Source of the DNA: an uncultured Mycoplasmatota bacterium
GTDB lineage: Bacteria > Bacillota_I > Bacilli_A > RF39 > UBA660
Direction of reading: 5' to 3'
DNA: 8,071 nucleotides
Assembly (NCBI GenBank): GCA_948437815.1
Contig: CAOJKG010000036.1
Span: 1-8,071, forward strand
The translations under genes were made by a program, and so were the position numbers. This document shows, piece by piece, positions 1 through 5,605 of the stretch. Under the pieces are notes generated by a model. The model saw nothing but the letters and a program-made list of their open reading frames with translations, had not been told where the DNA came from and did not search any database. Every line of letters begins with the position of its first letter. Position 1 is the first letter of the stretch.

Positions 1-177
1 ATTTTATTTAAAGAAAAGAGAATGGAATTAATCCAAAAGAAATTACATACTTTAATAAGTGGTTTAGCTAATTCTGGACTAAATTCATCACAAACTTCAA
101 ATGATGATTTAAGAATGGTTTTAGATAATTTCTTAAACGGTGGGGCACATACAAGTTTTGGGACGGTGATGAGTTAA
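1..177 (+). CDS. C-terminal end of an unrecognised protein, cut by the window edge
   Basis: An open frame enters from the left edge and ends at TAA 175-177, giving 58 residues of C-terminus. It ends with the segment DNFLNGGAHTSFGTVMS. The tail is hydrophilic, with no membrane segment or metal motif. Its stop overlaps the start of the ATPase gene (TAATG), so the two are almost certainly cotranscribed and translationally coupled. By position it would be an upstream component of the same secretion/conjugation unit, since in Gram-positive type IV systems small membrane proteins often precede the VirB4-type ATPase. I do not recognise the family from this fragment. That it is a real gene is fairly sure because of the uninterrupted frame and the coupling. 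Its function is unknown. Confidence 0.7.
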   Translation: MLFKEKRMELIQKKLHTLISGLANSGLNSSQTSNDDLRMVLDNFLNGGAHTSFGTVMS

Positions 178-1961
178 TGAGCGTAAAAAGTGAAGTAGCT
201 CCAAAAGGAATGGAGTTTAAACCAACTGAATTTACATTAGGCGGTAAATATTGTACTATTATGACAATTATCAGTTTTCCAAAAAGTATATATGTGGGAT
301 ATTTATCAGATATTACAAGTATAAGCGGTGTTAAAGTATCAATTAAGCATATCCCAATTGAATTTAGCACATTACAAAAAATGTTAAATAAAGAAATAGC
401 AGATTTAAAAATGCGTTATCAAAACGAAAGAGATAAAACAACCCAAGAGAGATTAAGACAAGATTATGAATCATTAGAACAATTCATATCAATGCTTGCT
501 GCTACTCAAGCTAAAATCTTCGATTTTCAAATGCATGTTATGATAAGTGCCGATTCTAAAGAAGATTTAGAAATCAAGAAAATGCAAGTTAGAACATATT
601 TAGATGCTTTAGGCATGAGAGGAATAAGTTTGATGTTTGAACAGGAAAAAGTACTTCAATCAATAATTCCAATATTTCCTAAGCAAGATATAGAAACTAG
701 AATAGGAACACCAATTCCATCAATTACAGTCGCAGCTATGTATCCATTTGTTTTTGATAGTATTAAAGATCCAGGGAATGCTACATTATTTGGAGTTGAT
801 TTCTCAGGTGGAGTTGTATTATTTAATCAATTTTTATACCAAATAAAAAAAGAGAGTAATCGAAATAATGCCAACATGATTTTATTAGGAACATCTGGTT
901 CTGGAAAATCAACCGCTGCTAAATTATTACTTAGAACCCATTTAAGAAATGGATGTAAAGTAGTATGTATTGACCCAGAAGGTGAACTTGAAGATATGGC
1001 TAGAACTCTTGGTGGTGACTTCTTAGATTTAGGTAAGGGCGGAGAATTTGGTATGGTCAATCCTCTAGAAGTTGTAATGGATGCAGATGAAGACGAAATA
1101 GCTCAAGGTTTAGGCTATACAATATTAACAAGAACATTGCAACAATTAAAAGCCTTTATGAAATACTTATATCCATCAATAGAAGAAGATGTCTTAACTA
1201 TGTTTAGCGAAATAGTTCAAGATACATATAAAAGATATCGTATTGATTTTGAAACTAATTTTACTAGTTTATCAAGTAATGACTTTCCAACCTTTGATGA
1301 TGTATATGCAACTATAAAAGGAAAATTATTATCAATGCCAGATGCCACTCGTGAAAGAGATGTTATGGAACGTCTTGAACTTAAGATTAGACCACTTACC
1401 AAAGAACTTAGATATTATTTTACAGGGCATACAACCTTAAGATTCAATAGTGATTTTATTGTATTTAATATTAGAGAATTAATGAATAGTGATGAAAATA
1501 TTAAAAATGCTTTATTCTTCAACATATTAAAATATGCTTGGGGATTATGTTTAGATAAAAATATAAATACAGTTATGATGGTTGATGAAGCCCATGTATT
1601 ATTATCTAGCAGAAATGAATTAGGTGCAGAATTCTTAGCGCAAATTCAAAGACGTTCGAGAAAATACAATACAGGTACAATTATTATTACCCAACAGCCA
1701 ACTGATTTTGCTGCGCCTAACATGATAGTTCATGGTAAAGCGATATTTGACAATGCAGCTTATTATGTAGTAATGGGACTTAGAAAACAAGCAGTAGATG
1801 ATTTAGCCAAATTAATAGATTTAAATGAATCAGAAAAAGATAGTATCAAATATTACAATCAAGGAGAGGCATTATTTATCTGTGGTAATAGAAGAATGCG
1901 AATTAATATAGTAGTAACTCAAGAAGAATTAGATTCGTTCGGTTCTGGCGGAGGATTATAA
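177..1961 (+). CDS. VirB4/TraE-like type IV secretion (conjugation) ATPase
   Basis: The 594-residue product looks like a VirB4-type AAA+ ATPase, the cytoplasmic motor that energises assembly of and substrate transfer through type IV secretion channels. Residues about 12-165 form the N-terminal VirB4-like domain. Residues 230-580 are the ATPase: Walker A GTSGSGKST at 238-246, a DPEGELEDM segment at 266-274, Walker B MMVDEAHVLL at 467-476, then RRSRKYNTG at 492-500 and TQQP at 505-508, the order seen in VirB4/TraC/PrgJ relatives. There is no membrane segment. Length is normal to slightly short for the Gram-positive form. The start is ATG 177: it overlaps the upstream stop, and GGTGAT (165-170), complementary to the 16S tail, lies 6 nt before it. 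No relaxase, coupling protein or VirB6 homologue is visible here, so a partner set would lie to the left. Family call is strong; an active conjugative element is not shown. Confidence 0.88.
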   Translation: MSVKSEVAPKGMEFKPTEFTLGGKYCTIMTIISFPKSIYVGYLSDITSISGVKVSIKHIPIEFSTLQKMLNKEIADLKMRYQNERDKTTQERLRQDYESLEQFISMLAATQAKIFDFQMHVMISADSKEDLEIKKMQVRTYLDALGMRGISLMFEQEKVLQSIIPIFPKQDIETRIGTPIPSITVAAMYPFVFDSIKDPGNATLFGVDFSGGVVLFNQFLYQIKKESNRNNANMILLGTSGSGKSTAAKLLLRTHLRNGCKVVCIDPEGELEDMARTLGGDFLDLGKGGEFGMVNPLEVVMDADEDEIAQGLGYTILTRTLQQLKAFMKYLYPSIEEDVLTMFSEIVQDTYKRYRIDFETNFTSLSSNDFPTFDDVYATIKGKLLSMPDATRERDVMERLELKIRPLTKELRYYFTGHTTLRFNSDFIVFNIRELMNSDENIKNALFFNILKYAWGLCLDKNINTVMMVDEAHVLLSSRNELGAEFLAQIQRRSRKYNTGTIIITQQPTDFAAPNMIVHGKAIFDNAAYYVVMGLRKQAVDDLAKLIDLNESEKDSIKYYNQGEALFICGNRRMRINIVVTQEELDSFGSGGGL

Positions 1962-1966
1962 CAAAT

Positions 1967-2006
1967 AAAAAAAGGATTAGTTCTATAACAAATTAATCCT
2001 TTTTTA
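1967..2006. terminator. Bidirectional rho-independent terminator between convergent genes
   Basis: A-run plus GGATTAGTT (to 1982) pairs with AATTAATCC plus T-run (1991-2005), giving a stem of about 15 bp with one G-T wobble and an 8-nt loop (1983-1990). The A-tract on the left and T-tract on the right give a U-run after the stem on both strands. It lies 5 nt after the ATPase stop and 5 nt after the stop of the facing collagen-like gene, so it can end both units. Confidence 0.85.
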
Positions 2007-2010
2007 TTTA

Positions 2011-2529
2011 TTAATTAAGTTTCTTAATACTTAAAGTAGCGTTTACTCCTGCACCTAAAGTTAAACCAACAGCAAGAAGTGCTGATACAGCCATATCAAG
2101 TACATCTCCAGCAGCTAAAGTGACAATAGTACTACCTGTATAAGTAGAACCAACTCCAACTGCAAGTACCCGAGATATAATAGTTGATGGAATATTTGTA
2201 CCATTTATTCTTACAGCTTGTGTTACTGTAGTACCTACAGCTGCTGATACATTACTAAAATAATTAATTTCATAAGTTCCAGCTTGGGCCACAGTAATAC
2301 TATTAGCTGGGGTATATGTCGTATTTAAATTAGGCATAGCATTAACAAGCGGTATTTGTGTAGCTGCACCAATTATTAAGTTTAGCGTAGATGGAGTGTT
2401 GTTATATTTACCACCATAAGCATTTAAACCATTTGCAGGCCCTGTAGGCCCAGTTGCTCCACCTATTCCAGCAGGTCCAGTCGGTCCTTGTGGAATTGTG
2501 AAATCTAATGTATAACCAGACGGGTTCAT
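2011..2529 (-). CDS. Collagen-like protein with BclA-type C-terminal domain (gene C)
   Basis: The 172-residue product starts MNPSGYTLDF, has only six Gly-X-Y triplets (residues 15-32), then a beta-rich C-terminal domain (about 38-172). The segments GTYEINYF, VRINGTNIPS, TIVTLAAGDVLDMAVSA and GAGVNATLSIKKLN are typical of the C-terminal jelly-roll domain of BclA-like exosporium glycoproteins, which trimerises and forms the outer tip of the spore hair filament. There is no signal peptide, as expected for proteins made in the mother cell and assembled on the spore. ATG 2529 follows AAAGGAG with a 7-nt gap. It is the last gene of a three-gene run; the upstream collagen gene ends 27 nt earlier in the same frame. 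Its rod is too short to form a stable collagen helix by itself. Ser/Thr content is high, which would suit O-glycosylation. Domain assignment is from family knowledge; spore location is inferred. Confidence 0.85.
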   Translation of the reverse strand: MNPSGYTLDFTIPQGPTGPAGIGGATGPTGPANGLNAYGGKYNNTPSTLNLIIGAATQIPLVNAMPNLNTTYTPANSITVAQAGTYEINYFSNVSAAVGTTVTQAVRINGTNIPSTIISRVLAVGVGSTYTGSTIVTLAAGDVLDMAVSALLAVGLTLGAGVNATLSIKKLN

Positions 2530-2536
2530 GTAATAT

Positions 2537-2543
2537 CTCCTTT
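2537..2543 (-). promoter_or_regulatory. Ribosome binding site for gene C inside the B-C gap
   Basis: AAAGGAG on the minus strand, 7 nt before ATG 2529, occupies the 27-nt gap after the TAA of the preceding gene. It fixes the start of gene C and argues that the B-C split is a functional cistron boundary and not a recent nonsense mutation. Confidence 0.8.
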
Positions 2544-2556
2544 CATTATTTTTGCA

Positions 2557-2910
2557 TTAAACAACAGGTGTAATAGTAACACTAGCATCAGTACCTGGGT
2601 CTCCAGTTGTTACAGTTCCTATTGCTAAAGTTGGTGCAGGCCCTGTAGGTCCAGTAGCACCATCAGTTCCAGCAGCACCTTGAGGACCAGTTGCTCCAGT
2701 TGGACCAGTCGCGCCATCTAAACCTGCAACACCAGCAGGTCCGGTAGGTCCTGTAGCTCCAGCAGGCCCTGTTGGCCCTTGAATACCTTGTAACCCTTGT
2801 GGTCCAGTAGGACCAGTTGCTCCAACACTACCAGTGGCACCAGTAGCACCTATTGGTCCAGTCGGACCTTGTGGTATAACAAAATCTAATGTATAACCAG
2901 ATGGATTCAT
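2557..2910 (-). CDS. Short collagen-like rod protein (gene B)
   Basis: The 117-residue product is almost only a collagen rod: MNPSGYTLDFVIPQ, then 26 uninterrupted Gly-X-Y triplets (residues 15-92, rich in GPT and GAT), then a short tail with the segment IGTVTTGDPGTDASVT. It has no Cys-rich cap, no globular head and no signal peptide. The start follows a strong AAAGGAGG (2917-2924) with a 6-nt gap, and the upstream gene A ends only 35 nt before. The tail resembles the tail of gene A, and the first ten residues are identical to those of gene C. In bacterial collagen-like proteins such tail and head pieces commonly occur joined as an inter-rod linker, so B looks like a middle module with its own start and stop. 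It could add a chain to a mixed trimer or be a fission product. A real translated gene is likely; its separate role is unknown. Confidence 0.75.
   Translation of the reverse strand: MNPSGYTLDFVIPQGPTGPIGATGATGSVGATGPTGPQGLQGIQGPTGPAGATGPTGPAGVAGLDGATGPTGATGPQGAAGTDGATGPTGPAPTLAIGTVTTGDPGTDASVTITPVV
2861..2910 (-). repeat. Direct repeat: gene B 5' end duplicated at gene C 5' end (2480-2529)
   Basis: The first 50 nt of gene B match the first 50 nt of gene C (2480-2529) at about 42 of 50 positions, including an almost unchanged stretch encoding MNPSGYTLDF. The copies are 381 nt apart. This shows that the two genes arose from duplication of the same module and gives a target for recombination that would delete gene B cleanly. 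Confidence 0.75.
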
Positions 2911-2916
2911 ATTATG

Positions 2917-2924
2917 CCTCCTTT
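2917..2924 (-). promoter_or_regulatory. Ribosome binding site for gene B inside the A-B gap
   Basis: AAAGGAGG on the minus strand, 6 nt before ATG 2910, is a near-perfect Shine-Dalgarno sequence in the 35-nt gap after gene A. It supports independent translation of gene B from a common message. Confidence 0.8.
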
Positions 2925-2945
2925 CTTTTAAAAAAATATTATTTA

Positions 2946-3467
2946 TTAAATAGGATTTAATGTTACACTTGCATCAGTACCTGGGTTTCCAGTCGTTACT
3001 GAGCCAATAGCGAAACTTGGCGCAGGACCTGTAGAACCAGTAGCCCCTGTAGGACCAGTAGCGCCATCTAATCCAGCAACACCAGTGGGTCCAGTTGGTC
3101 CAGTTGGCCCAGTTACACCTTGAATACCTTGTGGTCCTTGCAATCCTTGAGGTCCAGTCGCACCTTGAATACCTTGAGGACCTTGTAATCCTTGGGGTCC
3201 AGTCGCACCTGTTGTGCCAGTTGCACCAGTTGGCCCAGTTACACCTTGGATACCTTGAGGGCCTTGTAATCCTTGAGGTCCAGTCGCACCTGTGGCACCG
3301 GTTGCACCAGTTGGTCCTGTAGGCCCACCAGACGGCCCTGTAGGTCCTGTTGGACCAGTCGGTCCAGGAATTTGTCTTCCAGAACAGCAACATCCGCCAA
3401 CGTTAGGATGTTCTTTATTGAAACAATCTATTTTTCGTTGAGCACGATGTAAATTACTATTATTCAT
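2946..3467 (-). CDS. Collagen-like protein with Cys-rich N-terminal cap (gene A)
   Basis: The 173-residue product begins with a 34-residue hydrophilic cap containing C15 and the triplet C26-C28 (CFNKEHPN then GGCCCSGRQIP), followed by about 38 Gly-X-Y triplets (35-149) with one extra glycine at 47 as the only break. It ends with a 24-residue tail containing IGSVTTGNPGTDASVT. The cap is shared with the collagen-like gene at 3601-4287. It could anchor or disulfide-link chains to the coat or exosporium. There is no signal peptide and no C-terminal head domain, so the protein stops where a further module would be expected. AAAGGAG ends 7 nt before ATG 3467. It is the first gene of the A-B-C run, with a possible mother-cell-type promoter just upstream. 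Collagen-like nature is certain; a spore-surface role is inferred. Confidence 0.85.
   Translation of the reverse strand: MNNSNLHRAQRKIDCFNKEHPNVGGCCCSGRQIPGPTGPTGPTGPSGGPTGPTGATGATGATGPQGLQGPQGIQGVTGPTGATGTTGATGPQGLQGPQGIQGATGPQGLQGPQGIQGVTGPTGPTGPTGVAGLDGATGPTGATGSTGPAPSFAIGSVTTGNPGTDASVTLNPI
3115..3290 (-). repeat. Three near-identical 45-nt units in the rod of gene A
   Basis: Three copies of a unit encoding GPQGLQGPQGIQG plus flanking triplets lie at about 3117-3164, 3162-3209 and 3243-3290. The first two are in tandem with a period of 45 nt and the third is offset by 81 nt, both multiples of the 9-nt triplet codon step. Copies differ mainly at third codon positions. Such units can expand or contract by slippage or recombination without a frameshift, changing rod length. 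Confidence 0.8.
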
Positions 3468-3487
3468 ATTCTAACTCCTTTCATAAC

Positions 3488-3496
3488 TAATATATG
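3488..3496 (-). promoter_or_regulatory. Possible mother-cell sigma (SigK/SigE-like) -10 element before gene A
   Basis: CATATATTA on the minus strand fits the SigK -10 pattern CATAnnnTA and partly the SigE pattern, 21 nt before the ATG 3467 codon. An AC pair lies upstream, but the spacing (about 14 nt) is shorter than the usual 16-17, so the -35 match is poor. The related gene D carries CATATATT at the equivalent place. Suggestive only. Confidence 0.3.
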
Positions 3497-3555
3497 AGAT
3501 AAAAAAATATGTAACTATTTTAAAAGCCTTTATTTATAATAATTTTTTGAATTTT

Positions 3556-3588
3556 AAAAGCAATATAACAATTTGATATATTGCTTAA
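3556..3588 (-). terminator. Probable terminator after collagen-like gene D
   Basis: AAGCAATATA (3558-3567) pairs with TATATTGCTT (3577-3586), a perfect 10-bp stem with a 9-nt loop. Read on the minus strand it is followed by a short TTTT and then A/T-rich sequence, a weak U-run. It lies 14 nt after the stop of gene D and about 90 nt before gene A, so it probably separates D from the A-B-C unit. The 133-nt gap 3468-3600 otherwise holds only gene A's putative promoter and ribosome binding site. Confidence 0.5.
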
Positions 3589-3600
3589 TTATTTAAATAT

Positions 3601-4287
3601 TTACTTTGTAACAATTTCTGCTTTACAAAGTGAAACAAAGCTTGGGTTTGAATTATTATTACCAACGACAACTACCATACCATATTCACTTCTTAAGATT
3701 GTTCCTTGTGCCACAGTCTGACCACCAGAATTAATACTTGCATTAGGTGTACCAATAGGTAGATAAGAACGTATTGCAGCTTCACAATTTGCATCACATC
3801 CAGTAGGTAAAGGTGATGGTGCAGGTAAATAGGTAATATTATCATTGTATGTACTACTAGTTATTGTTATTGAAGCGATTCTACAAATTGATAGAGCTTC
3901 TTGAGGAACACCTTGAGCATTTACAAGTTGAAATATACCAGAATTAGAGTTGTTATTAGGCCCAGGTAATAGCAAACCAGGTCTACCACTAGCATTATTA
4001 CCACTTTCCATAGCAACTATAATATTATCATTTGGATATAAAGCTATAATTTGTTGAATAATATTTCGCATTTGATCTACGCAAAAGCAAGAAGTAGAAT
4101 TAGCATTACTGCCTGATGGCCCTGTAGGTCCTGTGGCACCAGTCGCTCCTCCAGATGGTCCGGTTGGACCTGTTGGCCCAGTTGGCTCAGGAATTTGTCT
4201 TCCAGAACAACAGCAACCACAAGCATTAGGATGTTCTTTATTAAAGCAATCAATTTTTTGTTGAGCGCGTCTTAAATTATCATTCAT
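3601..4287 (-). CDS. Cys-rich collagen-like protein with distinct globular head (gene D)
   Basis: The 228-residue product has the same Cys-rich cap as gene A (C14, C23, C25-C27; CFNKEHPN then CCCSGRQIP), a very short rod of seven Gly-X-Y triplets (37-58) with the same single-glycine break after GPS, and a C-terminal domain of about 165 residues. That domain begins with SCFCVDQMRNIIQQIIALYP and contains C135, C164, C168 and C221. The amphipathic QMRNIIQQIIALYP helix followed by a beta-rich part resembles heads of other Bacillota collagen-like, probably exosporium, proteins, but I do not know a named family for it. There is no signal peptide. GAAAGGAG precedes ATG 4287 by 10 nt. It is divergent from the glycosyltransferase gene. 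At least ten cysteines suggest disulfide cross-linking in a coat or exosporium layer. The collagen repeat and cap are clear; the head function is unknown. Confidence 0.8.
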   Translation of the reverse strand: MNDNLRRAQQKIDCFNKEHPNACGCCCSGRQIPEPTGPTGPTGPSGGATGATGPTGPSGSNANSTSCFCVDQMRNIIQQIIALYPNDNIIVAMESGNNASGRPGLLLPGPNNNSNSGIFQLVNAQGVPQEALSICRIASITITSSTYNDNITYLPAPSPLPTGCDANCEAAIRSYLPIGTPNASINSGGQTVAQGTILRSEYGMVVVVGNNNSNPSFVSLCKAEIVTK

Positions 4288-4296
4288 TATGATTTT

Positions 4297-4320
4297 ACTC
4301 CTTTCATAATAAAATATATG
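4297..4320 (-). promoter_or_regulatory. Conserved upstream block of gene D: -10-like CATATATT plus ribosome binding site
   Basis: On the minus strand CATATATT (4313-4320) is followed by TTATGAAAGGAGT, closely matching the block before gene A at 3474-3496. The shared arrangement of -10-like element, spacing and ribosome binding site suggests the two genes are switched on together, perhaps by a mother-cell sigma factor. No convincing -35 element is seen. The 127-nt divergent gap 4288-4414 also holds the upstream region of the glycosyltransferase, with two TATAAT boxes (4379-4384, 4390-4395) but no good -35. Confidence 0.35.
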
Positions 4321-4414
4321 ATTAAGTAAAAAAGATAATAGAATAAAAATAAAGGAAATTAGTTTTGTTCTAATAAATTATAATAAAGATATAATTTTAA
4401 TAGGGTGAATTAAA

Positions 4415-5497
4415 ATGAAAAAATACAAAGTTTGCGTATATGCAATATCTAAAAATGAAGAGAAATTTGTCGAACGATGGGTAAATTCAATGAAAGAAGC
4501 TGACGAAATTTATGTATTAGATACTGGTTCAACTGATAATACTGCAGGAAAATTAAAAGAAATGGGTGTAAATGTTACAGTAAGTGAAATAAAACCTTGG
4601 CGTTTTGATGTTGCAAGAAATATGTCTTTAGATTTAGTACCGATTGATACAGATATTTGTGTATGTACTGATTTAGATGAAATATTTGAGGCGGGTTGGC
4701 GTGAAAAACTAGAAGCCAGATGGAATGAGAAAGTAGATAAAGTTAAATATAATTATAATTGGAGTTTTGATAAAATTGGCAATCCTGCGACTACATTTTT
4801 TATTGAAAAAATACATAGAAGAGAAGGATATAGATGGCACCATCCAGTTCACGAGGTATTAAATGTAAAAGAAAATGAGTTAAGCATTTTAGCACCTGAG
4901 ATAACATTAAATCATTATCCTGATAAAAGTAAATCAAGAAGTAGTTATTTACCACTTTTAGAATTAAGTGTTGAGGAGTGCCCTGAAGATGATCGTAATA
5001 TGCATTATTTAGGAAGAGAGTATATGTATTATGGTAAATGGAACGAAGCTATAGATACATTAATAAGACATTTGAATTTACCAAGTGCTACGTGGGATGC
5101 TGAAAGATGTGCCTCTATGCGTTTTATAGGAAGATGTTATTTAAGTTTAGAAAGACCAAAGGAAGCGGAAATGTGGTTTAAAGATGCTATCAAAGAATCT
5201 TCATATTTACGTGAAAGTTATATTGAATTAGCATCTCTATATAATAATGAAGGAAGATACGAAGAAGCATATAAGTTAATGAATGAAGCATTTAAAATAA
5301 AAGAAAAAGCACCAGTTTATATAAATGAAGCTTTTGCATGGAATGATTATATATATGATTTAATGAGTATGATTTGTTATAATTTAAAATTATATCCTGA
5401 AAGTTTAGAAAATATTGAAAAAGCATTAGAAATAAATCCTGACAATGAACGTGTTAAAAATAATAAAGAAATCATTACAAATATTATAAATTCTTAA
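4415..5497 (+). CDS. GT2-family glycosyltransferase with C-terminal TPR repeats
   Basis: The 360-residue product has a GT-A domain at about 1-180. Motifs are CVYAISKNEEKFVERWV (7-23), DTGSTDNT (36-43, nucleotide-binding loop), PWRFDVARN (61-69), the metal-binding DxD as DLDE (86-89), and WHHPVHEVL (141-149, acceptor-side acidic motif). The C-terminal half (about 190-350) is helical, with TPR-like units, the last ending YPESLENIEKALEINPDN. This architecture is known from protein glycosyltransferases that use the TPR part to bind a peptide acceptor. There is no membrane segment, so it acts in the cytoplasm. AGGGTG precedes the ATG by 7 nt. It is divergent from the collagen-like gene D and next to the A-B-C run. 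The likely acceptors are Thr residues of the GPT/GAT repeats, as for SgtA beside bclA3 in C. difficile. Enzyme class is sure; sugar and acceptor are inferred. A SunS-like S-glycosyltransferase on cysteine is an alternative. Confidence 0.88.
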   Translation: MKKYKVCVYAISKNEEKFVERWVNSMKEADEIYVLDTGSTDNTAGKLKEMGVNVTVSEIKPWRFDVARNMSLDLVPIDTDICVCTDLDEIFEAGWREKLEARWNEKVDKVKYNYNWSFDKIGNPATTFFIEKIHRREGYRWHHPVHEVLNVKENELSILAPEITLNHYPDKSKSRSSYLPLLELSVEECPEDDRNMHYLGREYMYYGKWNEAIDTLIRHLNLPSATWDAERCASMRFIGRCYLSLERPKEAEMWFKDAIKESSYLRESYIELASLYNNEGRYEEAYKLMNEAFKIKEKAPVYINEAFAWNDYIYDLMSMICYNLKLYPESLENIEKALEINPDNERVKNNKEIITNIINS

Positions 5498-5498
5498 A

Positions 5499-5524
5499 AG
5501 TTATGTAAATAAACTTACACAACT
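5499..5524. terminator. Imperfect hairpin after the glycosyltransferase gene
   Basis: AGTTATGTAA pairs with TTACACAACT across a 6-nt loop, with one A-C mismatch on the plus strand (a G-T wobble on the minus strand). It starts directly after the stop codon but has no T-run, so termination is uncertain. Confidence 0.3.
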
Positions 5525-5570
5525 AAAGTGATTTAAGTTAAAAACTATTTATTTTAAAATAAATATATTG

Positions 5571-5576
5571 TAAAAT
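5571..5576 (+). promoter_or_regulatory. Possible sigma-A -10 element for the zinc-ribbon operon
   Basis: TAAAAT lies 29 nt before ATG 5606. The hexamer TTTATT 17 nt upstream (5548-5553) is a weak -35. Position and base composition fit a promoter, but in such AT-rich DNA chance matches are common. Confidence 0.3.
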
Positions 5577-5605
5577 AGTATTATTAAGTGATTGGAGAAA
5601 TGCTT

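Noticed and set aside
2557..2910. Gene B as a pseudogene fragment
   Set aside because: It has a near-perfect ribosome binding site, an uninterrupted 26-triplet rod, and ends at the same module point as gene A. Decay would not produce these, although a fission origin is possible.
3115..3290. Regularly spaced repeats as a CRISPR array
   Set aside because: The repeats are coding, degenerate at third positions, spaced in multiples of 9 nt and contain no variable spacers.
2974..3393. Long open frame overlapping gene A on the minus strand (Trp/Arg/Cys-rich), and a plus-strand frame at 3095-3322
   Set aside because: Both are shadow frames of the Gly-X-Y repeat: periodic codons keep alternate frames open. 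They lack ribosome binding sites and their composition is not protein-like.
5588..5605. GTG 5588 as start of the zinc-ribbon/NPCBM-like gene
   Set aside because: The Shine-Dalgarno TTGGAG lies inside this stretch and points to ATG 5606, which gives the usual MFCxxCG opening.
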